A stretch of DNA of 19,068 nucleotides from Ardenticatenaceae bacterium (GTDB taxonomy: Bacteria > Chloroflexota > Anaerolineae > Promineifilales > Promineifilaceae): positions 1 through 19,068 of the forward strand of contig JACKBN010000032.1 of assembly GCA_020634565.1 (NCBI GenBank), read 5' to 3'. Positions within the stretch are counted from its first letter, which is position 1, and every line of letters starts with the position of its first letter. A program made the position numbers and the translations under genes. This document shows positions 13,902 to 19,068 of the stretch, piece after piece. The notes below the pieces were generated by a model that had not been told where the DNA came from, did no database searches, and saw only the letters and a list, made by a program, of their open reading frames with translations.

Positions 13902-14091
13902 GTCAGGATATGGCCGTTGCCCTCTTATTTTTCTGCCTATGCAACCATAACCTGCCATCCTCATATTCCGGCTGTCTCGCAAAAGAGCTACTCCTTTTTC
14001 AGTAGAACAACTTAAAAATCACTCTTTTTTCATCCTTTGTGCCACTTGTGACGGATAGATAATTCCGTTTTCCTTCGCTACCCTTCATGGT

Positions 14092-14445
14092 ATGGAAGCA
14101 GAGAAGTGTCGTATTTTTTTGGTTGGGCATACGTTGTTCACCGAATCATTGGGGCAAATTCTGGCTGATGCGGAGAACATACAGGTGGTGGGCACGGCCG
14201 TATCACCTACTCAGGCGGTTACGGCCGTTTCCCAAACCTTTCCTCACATTATCATCGTTGCCAACATTAGTGAACAGACCCAAACCAACCTGCAACCACT
14301 TCTTGCCCTGCTGCCGGCAATTCCCATCATCCATGCGGATCTGAATCAGGACTACGTCCAGATCATCACCAGCCGCCGCGTTAGCGCGCGTCGGACCGAC
14401 TTGCTGGAAGCAATTGAAGAATTATCAACGCGAACAGGAAATTAG
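14092..14445 (+). CDS. Receiver-like (pseudo-receiver) protein lacking the phosphorylation site
   Basis: The 117-aa protein has the length and alternating strand-helix pattern of a response-regulator receiver: CRIFLVGHTLFTESLGQIL matches the opening strand and first helix, and FPHIIIVANIS matches the third strand where the phosphorylated Asp normally sits. Here that position is Ala or Asn, and the acidic pair after the first strand is replaced by Gly-His. It therefore cannot be phosphorylated in the usual way. There is no output domain; it ends where a NarL-type protein would begin its linker. No clear Shine-Dalgarno precedes the ATG at 14092, so the start is tentative. It lies 70 nt upstream of the NarG/NxrA-like gene and may regulate or assist it, but this is inference. 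Confidence 0.6.
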   Translation: MEAEKCRIFLVGHTLFTESLGQILADAENIQVVGTAVSPTQAVTAVSQTFPHIIIVANISEQTQTNLQPLLALLPAIPIIHADLNQDYVQIITSRRVSARRTDLLEAIEELSTRTGN

Positions 14446-14493
14446 AGATTGGGGATTAGGTGACTAAATCTCTCGTCTCCACTCTCCAATCTC
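14445..14493. repeat. Inverted repeat in the leader of the NarG/NxrA-like gene
   Basis: GAGATTGG (14445-14452) and CCAATCTC (14486-14493) are perfect inverted copies that extend to an 11-bp stem with one G-U pair (14445-14455 with 14483-14493). The first arm covers the final base of the receiver-like gene. The loop carries related TTAG/CTAA blocks. No T tract follows the stem. The low-complexity ATTAGAGATTGGGGATTAG style suggests a dispersed intergenic repeat. Confidence 0.45.
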
Positions 14494-14514
14494 CCGACAT
14501 TACGGAGTTCCCTC

Positions 14515-17500
14515 ATGAATGTATCCCGTCGAGACTTCTTAAAACTGAGCGGCGCCGTCAGCGGCGTTGCAATGGCCAGATATTTGCATTTGCAGCTGCT
14601 GGAACCGGTGAATGTGCTAAATCCGCTGGCCGCTTATCCGGACCGCGGCTGGGAGGAAATTTACCGAAACCAGTATGCATATGACTCCTCCTTTACCTAC
14701 GTCTGCTCGCCTAACGACACCCACGCCTGCCGCCTGCGCGCTTTTGTGCGCAACGGCGTCATCCTGCGTTCAGAGACAAACTACGACGTGGGCAGCTACA
14801 GTGACCTGTACGGCAACACTGCCACGGCACACTGGAACCCGCGCGGCTGCAAAAAAGGCCAAACGTTCCACCGCCGTGTTTATGGACCGCACCGTTTGAA
14901 AGGCCCCATCATGCGCCAGGGTTGGAAAAATTGGGCCGACGACGGCTACCCGTACCTCGATGGCGCTAACCGAGATAAATACAAATTCACATCGCGCGGG
15001 GATGATGTGATGATTCCCACCTCTTGGGAGGAAGCCTATCGCTACATCGCCGGCGGCATGATCGCCATTGCCGGCCACTACTCTGGGGAAGAAGGAGCCG
15101 AACGGCTGCGTGCTGATGGGTATCCAGAAGAAATGATTGCCGCCATGCAAGGTGCCGGCACGCGCACGATGAAATGTCGCGGCGGCATGGGCCTGCTGGG
15201 TGTTATTGGCAAATACGGTATGTACCGTTTTGCCAACACGCTGGCCCTCCTGGATACCCACGTGCGCGGCACAAATGAAGAAACGGCACTGGGTGGTCGC
15301 CGCTGGTCTAATTACACCTGGCACGGCGACCAGGCACCCGGTCACCCATTCACAACTGGCCTGCAAGCATCTGACTGCGACTTTAATGATTTGCGCAATA
15401 CCCGGCTGCACATTCAGTGCGGCAAAAATCTGGTGGAAAACAAGATGGCGGAGTCCCACTTTTTCATCGAGACGATGGAGCGGGGCGGCAAAATCATCAC
15501 CATCACGCCGGAATATTCGCCGCCGGCCACCAAAGCCGATACCTGGATTCCGATACGGCCGTCTACCGACACCGCCCTCTTTTTAGGCGTAACCAAATGG
15601 ATCATGGACAACGAGCGGTACAATGAATCGTTCGTCAAGCAGTTTACCGACTTTCCCCTGGTGGTGCGGCTGGACACACTCAAACGACTGCATCCCCATG
15701 AAATCTTCCCCGACTACGAACCTGGCCTTACAGAAGATGGTCCCAGCTTCAAGCTGCATGGCCTAAGCCAGGACCAGTACGATACCTTGGGCGATTACAT
15801 CATCTTTGATGAAAACCGGGGCGAACTGGTTGCCCTCACCCGTGATGACGTGGGCGAACGGATGGCCGACAAAGGCTTCAATCCGCGCCTATCCTGGTCT
15901 GGTAAGGTCACGCTGCTGCCCGGCGCAGAAGGGGAGGAAGGGGAAGAAATAGAGGTAATGACTCTGTGGGCCATGTATGAAGAGCATCTGCAGGAATACG
16001 ACCTGGACACAGTGGCCGACATCACCCACGCCCCCAAACACCTCATCGAAGAGATGGCTGAAGATATCGTTACGATGAGTCCAGTAGCCATTCACATTGG
16101 CGAGGGGATCAACCATTGGTTCCACGCCACGCTGGCCAACCGTTCCCAATTTTTGCCGCTCATGCTCACTGGCGATATCGGCAAGCCGGGGGCGGGCTGC
16201 TACACCTGGGCCGGCAACTACAAGGCGGCTTTGTTCCAGGCGTCGCCCTGGACCGGGCCGGGCTTTAAGGGGTGGATTGCCGAAGATCCGTTTAATCCCA
16301 ACCTGGATGAAAACCTGGACGGCAAGGATGTCATTGCCCACAGCTATGCCATGGATGAGGAACCGGCTTACTGGAATCATGGCGATCGGCCGCTGATTGT
16401 GGAGACGCCGAAATACGGCCGTAAAAACTTCACCGGTGCCACCCACATGCCCACCCCCAGCAAAGTGCTCTTCCATTCTAACGTCAACCTGCTCAACAAC
16501 GCCAAACACCATTACGACATGATCAAAAACGTCAATCCACTCATCGACCTGATCATTGCCGTAGATATTGAGATGACCGCCAGCGTGGAATACGCCGACT
16601 TTGGCCTGGCGGCTAACTCCTGGGCCGAATTTACCGTGCCGGAAATCACCGCCTCCTGCTCCAATCCGTTCCTGCAAATCTGGAAAGGCGGCATCCCGCC
16701 CCTCTACGACACCAAAGATGACGTCATGATTTTAGGTGAACTGGCAGCCGCCATTGGCGACGAACTGGACGACCAGCGGCTCCGCGATTATTGGAAATTT
16801 GTGCTGGAAGGGCGGCCGGAAGTGTACATCCAGCGCCTGCTGGACATGTCTGTGCCGACACGGGGCTACACCTACGATGACATCATGGCCGGCAAATACG
16901 GCGAACCCGGCGCGGCGCTGATGCTCTTTCGTACCTATCCACGCATTCCCTTCTGGGAGCAGGTGCATGATTCGGAACCATTCTTCACCGACTGCGGCCG
17001 GCTGGCTGCCTACTGCGACATTCCTGAAGCGATTGAATACGGCGAAAACATGATCACGCACCGGGAAGGACCAGAGGCGACGCCGTACTTGCCCAACGTC
17101 ATCGTCACCAGCAGCCGCTTTGTGCGTCCCGATGATTACGGCATCCCCGAAGATGAGATGGGTTGGGATGAGCGCACGGTACGCAACATTGCCAAACCAT
17201 GGGCGCAGGTGAAAAACACAAGCAACCCACTGTGGGAGCAGGGCTTTCACTTCTACTGCCTCACGCCCAAGACGCGCCACCGGGTCCATTCCTCCTGGAG
17301 CACCGTGGACTGGACGATTATTCTGGACAGCAACTTTGGCGACCCGTACCGGCGGGACAAGCGGCTGCCGGGGGTGGGGGATCACCAACTGCATATGAAC
17401 CCGCAGGCGGCCATCGATTTAGGCATTGAGGATGGCGATTACGTCTATGTGGATGCCAATCCGGCAGATCGGCCGTATCGCGGCTGGCAGGAAGATGACC

Positions 17501-18009
17501 CGTTTTACAAGGTCTCTCGCCTGATGCTGCGCGTGAAGTACAACCCGGCCTATCCATACAACATCATTATGCTCAAGCATGGGCCGTTTATGGCGACCGA
17601 AAAATCAGTGCGAGCGCATGAATCCCGCCCGGATGGGCTGGCCAAATCAGAGGGCACGGGCTACCAGGCTAACTTGCGCTATGGCTCGCAGCAGTCGATT
17701 ACCCGTGACTGGTCTATGCCCATGCACCAAACCGACACGCTGTTCCACAAAGCAAAAGTGGCCACGGCCTTTATGTTTGGCGGCGAGGCAGATAACCATG
17801 CCTTGAATACCGTGCCTAAAGAAACATTGGCCAAAGTGGAAAAGGCGGAAGATGGTGGCCTCAATGGGCAGGGCAAATGGGAGCCGGTCAACTCCGGCTT
17901 TACCCCCGGCCATGAGAACAGCTTCATGGAGAAATATATGGCCGGGGATGTGACCCTTGTCTTCGGCACTGTGACCGATCTCTCTAACAAAGATGAAGAA
18001 GGGGCCTAA
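14515..18009 (+). CDS. Molybdopterin oxidoreductase catalytic subunit, NarG/NxrA type with Tat signal
   Basis: The product is a 1,164-aa catalytic subunit of the DMSO-reductase family, type II branch, interconverting nitrate and nitrite (close relatives act on chlorate or selenate). A Tat motif S-R-R-D-F-L-K (residues 4-10) starts the protein, but the following segment is weakly hydrophobic and has no AxA site, so it may be uncleaved. The N-terminal Fe-S ligands appear as C64-SPNDTHA-C72 and C112 (PRGCKKG); NarG has His-x3-Cys-x3-Cys instead. D287 (in LQASDCDF) aligns with the aspartate that binds molybdenum. The C-terminal part from about residue 865 is the dinucleotide-binding domain. GGAG at 14504-14507 supports the start. 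The length and motifs are closer to exported NxrA-like enzymes than to E. coli NarG. The direction (nitrate reduction or nitrite oxidation) cannot be fixed from sequence. Confidence 0.88.
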   Translation: MNVSRRDFLKLSGAVSGVAMARYLHLQLLEPVNVLNPLAAYPDRGWEEIYRNQYAYDSSFTYVCSPNDTHACRLRAFVRNGVILRSETNYDVGSYSDLYGNTATAHWNPRGCKKGQTFHRRVYGPHRLKGPIMRQGWKNWADDGYPYLDGANRDKYKFTSRGDDVMIPTSWEEAYRYIAGGMIAIAGHYSGEEGAERLRADGYPEEMIAAMQGAGTRTMKCRGGMGLLGVIGKYGMYRFANTLALLDTHVRGTNEETALGGRRWSNYTWHGDQAPGHPFTTGLQASDCDFNDLRNTRLHIQCGKNLVENKMAESHFFIETMERGGKIITITPEYSPPATKADTWIPIRPSTDTALFLGVTKWIMDNERYNESFVKQFTDFPLVVRLDTLKRLHPHEIFPDYEPGLTEDGPSFKLHGLSQDQYDTLGDYIIFDENRGELVALTRDDVGERMADKGFNPRLSWSGKVTLLPGAEGEEGEEIEVMTLWAMYEEHLQEYDLDTVADITHAPKHLIEEMAEDIVTMSPVAIHIGEGINHWFHATLANRSQFLPLMLTGDIGKPGAGCYTWAGNYKAALFQASPWTGPGFKGWIAEDPFNPNLDENLDGKDVIAHSYAMDEEPAYWNHGDRPLIVETPKYGRKNFTGATHMPTPSKVLFHSNVNLLNNAKHHYDMIKNVNPLIDLIIAVDIEMTASVEYADFGLAANSWAEFTVPEITASCSNPFLQIWKGGIPPLYDTKDDVMILGELAAAIGDELDDQRLRDYWKFVLEGRPEVYIQRLLDMSVPTRGYTYDDIMAGKYGEPGAALMLFRTYPRIPFWEQVHDSEPFFTDCGRLAAYCDIPEAIEYGENMITHREGPEATPYLPNVIVTSSRFVRPDDYGIPEDEMGWDERTVRNIAKPWAQVKNTSNPLWEQGFHFYCLTPKTRHRVHSSWSTVDWTIILDSNFGDPYRRDKRLPGVGDHQLHMNPQAAIDLGIEDGDYVYVDANPADRPYRGWQEDDPFYKVSRLMLRVKYNPAYPYNIIMLKHGPFMATEKSVRAHESRPDGLAKSEGTGYQANLRYGSQQSITRDWSMPMHQTDTLFHKAKVATAFMFGGEADNHALNTVPKETLAKVEKAEDGGLNGQGKWEPVNSGFTPGHENSFMEKYMAGDVTLVFGTVTDLSNKDEEGA

Positions 18010-18010
18010 G

Positions 18011-18199
18011 ATGACGCAAAAAACAGTACAGACTTGTTTTAACTGTGAGCGGACGGATGATGAGATTCCAATAGTGATGTGGTCCTTTCAGCAACGGCCG
18101 TTAACCGTCTGTTCCGCCTGTATGCCCCTGCTTATACACAAGTGGGAGCAGGTTGTGACGACGCTCAACCAAATGCCCACAGGAGAAACTAATGAATAG
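18011..18199 (+). CDS. Small zinc-ribbon-like protein with two CXXC pairs
   Basis: This 62-aa protein carries two CXXC pairs, CFNC near residue 9 and CSAC near residue 34, spaced like a four-cysteine zinc ribbon or rubredoxin-type site. No signal peptide is visible. It begins 1 nt after the stop of the molybdenum subunit. AAGGGG (about 17999-18004) is a fair ribosome binding site for ATG 18011, whereas an earlier in-frame ATG at 17993, inside the upstream gene, lacks one. Its end overlaps the next gene by 8 nt. Its position between catalytic and iron-sulfur subunit genes suggests an assembly or maturation factor for the complex, or a regulatory zinc protein. I do not recognise a named family. 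Confidence 0.75.
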   Translation: MTQKTVQTCFNCERTDDEIPIVMWSFQQRPLTVCSACMPLLIHKWEQVVTTLNQMPTGETNE

Positions 18200-18503
18200 C
18201 ATCCCCTTACCGATGATTGGGCAGCAGGTGGAGCCTGGTATACCGCTTCCAGCCCACGAAGAAGACCCTTACGAACTGGTTGGCATGGTCATTCCTGGCG
18301 AAGAAGGGCAGGCCGAAGCGATGGCCCAGGCTTTGCTCGAAGAATTCATTCTTCTTGGCTGGGGCAAAAAGCAGTTGATGACATTGTTTACCAGCCCACT
18401 TTATTTGGGCACCCACCGCATCTACCAGGAAAAAGGGGAAGCGTGGGTACAGGCTTTAATTGATGAAACATGTGCCCGGTGGGGCATCGTTGCGAAGGAG
18501 TAA
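18192..18503 (+). CDS. Hypothetical protein inside the Nar/Nxr operon, 103 aa
   Basis: The gene overlaps the preceding one by 8 nt and ends 3 nt before the NarH/NxrB-like gene, so the four genes form a tight operon. AGGAG just upstream gives a good ribosome binding site. The product has a Pro-rich N-terminus, an acidic segment with EEDPYELVGMVIPGEE, then helices ending in IDETCARWGIV. It has one cysteine, no membrane segment and no metal motif. It is shorter than the NarJ/TorD chaperones (about 180-220 aa) and shows no clear similarity to them. Its site in the operon and its helical second half would suit a small assembly factor. The function is unknown. Confidence 0.75.
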   Translation: MNSIPLPMIGQQVEPGIPLPAHEEDPYELVGMVIPGEEGQAEAMAQALLEEFILLGWGKKQLMTLFTSPLYLGTHRIYQEKGEAWVQALIDETCARWGIVAKE

Positions 18504-18506
18504 ATC

Positions 18507-19068
18507 ATGGCAGAAGTTTATAACTGGCAGCTTGGCCGACCAATGGAATATGTTTATGAAGAAGCCCATCCACGAAAGCAGTTTGCCGCCATTTTCAACA
18601 TCAATCGCTGCATTGGCTGCCAGACCTGCACCGGGGCCTGCAAAGCCACCTGGACCTTCTCCAAGGGCCAGGAATACATGTGGTGGAACAATGTGGAAAG
18701 CAAACCATACGGCAGCTATCCTAAATATTGGGACGTACGGATTTTGCAGCAGCTGGATGAGGCACATGAGATGGTCGGGCGTGCCGCAGAGTGGGACCCG
18801 AACCAAACCGGTGAACAATCCCCCTACGGCGTCTACAATGGCATGACCATCACCGAGGCGGCCACGGAAACGCAAACGGGTAACCAGGCGCTGGGCTATT
18901 TACCACCTGATCATGAGTGGAGCGCTCCCAATTTTTATGAAGACACGGCAACCAAATATAAAGGCGGCCGTTTGGGTCTGAGTGAAGAAGGGGCCGCGCT
19001 GCCTGTGCACCAAACCTGGTTTTTCTACCTGCAGCGCATTTGCAACCACGGCACCTACCCGGCCTGCG
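18507..19068 (+). CDS. Iron-sulfur subunit, NarH/NxrB type (5' part, cut by window edge)
   Basis: The first 187 residues of the electron-transfer subunit that carries electrons between the molybdenum subunit and a membrane or soluble partner are present. The first ferredoxin-type motif is complete: C35-x2-C38-x2-C41-x3-C45 (CIGCQTCTGAC). The adjacent WTFSKGQEYMWWNNVESKP is a NarH/NxrB hallmark. A second cluster motif begins at C179-N-H-G-x4-C187. NarH has CxxC-x4-C there, so the second Cys is replaced by Gly182. The protein has no signal of its own and would be exported with the Tat-bearing partner. GAAGGAG at 18494-18500, 6 nt upstream, fixes the start. The remaining clusters and the C-terminus lie beyond 19068. 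Confidence 0.92.
   Translation, partial: MAEVYNWQLGRPMEYVYEEAHPRKQFAAIFNINRCIGCQTCTGACKATWTFSKGQEYMWWNNVESKPYGSYPKYWDVRILQQLDEAHEMVGRAAEWDPNQTGEQSPYGVYNGMTITEAATETQTGNQALGYLPPDHEWSAPNFYEDTATKYKGGRLGLSEEGAALPVHQTWFFYLQRICNHGTYPAC

Larger units (their letters stand above)
308..18101. repeat. Dispersed palindrome ACGGCCGT, 22 exact copies
   Basis: Exact copies start at 308, 348, 1523, 1910, 2039, 3166, 3654, 6568, 8001, 8315, 9126, 9510, 10279, 10440, 12766, 13051, 13477, 14194, 14221, 15555, 16415 and 18094 (counted by eye). About 0.4 copies would be expected by chance in 19 kb at this composition. Near-matches of the form GCGGCCGT are also frequent (for example near 676, 1140, 1256, 2246, 6459 and 18964). 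Copies fall both between genes and inside genes in different reading frames, giving recurrent Asn-Gly-Arg, Asp-Gly-Arg and Thr-Ala-Val tripeptides. This resembles in style the HIP1 palindrome of cyanobacteria. None lies in 3662-6567. Confidence 0.9.

Noticed and set aside
13988..14005. Short hairpin CTACT / AGTAG after the copper-chaperone gene as a terminator
   Set aside because: The stem is only 5 bp and weak, with no immediate T tract.
1..19068. CRISPR arrays, tRNA or rRNA genes, insertion sequences
   Set aside because: No regularly spaced repeats, no tRNA-like cloverleaf and no transposase-like frame were seen on either strand.

Overview
The window reads as a chromosomal segment of an uncultured Chloroflexota bacterium, most plausibly from the Anaerolineae/Ardenticatenia side. 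This placement is an inference. It rests on protein style, on the mix of a single-chain Type IIL restriction enzyme with a copper nitrite reductase and a Tat-type Nar/Nxr enzyme, and on a moderately GC-rich background. There is no 16S gene or other phylogenetic marker here. An 8-bp palindrome, ACGGCCGT, occurs 22 times by hand count where about 0.4 would be expected, and it acts as a genome signature.

Layout. Positions 1-131 (minus) hold the 5' end of an unrecognised gene with a strong Shine-Dalgarno; its leader carries a terminator-like hairpin. Positions 481-5379 are a defence and accessory block. It holds an intact MmeI-like restriction-modification enzyme, a 100-aa partner-like protein, two unknown genes, a decayed copy of the enzyme's C-terminus and a second copy of the 100-aa protein. 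Positions 5477-6106 encode a membrane-anchored unknown. Positions 6158-9527 hold a P1B-4 metal ATPase with CXXC-less N-terminal domains, a 25-codon ORF and a PAP2 phosphatase.

Positions 9722-19068 are a nitrogen-oxide respiration cluster. It contains a VOC protein overlapping a cysteine-free Crp/Fnr regulator, and a TTGAT-N4-ATCAA operator with class II spacing. Next is a membrane-anchored cytochrome c-cupredoxin-NirK fusion, followed by a PCu(A)C-SCO copper-chaperone fusion preceded by a long hairpin. A receiver-like protein without a phosphorylation site comes next. The last genes are a Tat-signal NarG/NxrA-type molybdenum subunit, two small proteins (one with two CXXC pairs) and the start of a NarH/NxrB-type iron-sulfur subunit cut by the window edge.

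How the genes may work together (inference): the regulator senses NO or low oxygen and activates the nitrite reductase through the operator. The copper-chaperone fusion delivers copper to the reductase outside the membrane. The molybdenum enzyme interconverts nitrate and nitrite, also outside the membrane if the Tat signal works, so it could supply or consume NirK's substrate on the same side. No NO reductase or N2O reductase is present in the window.
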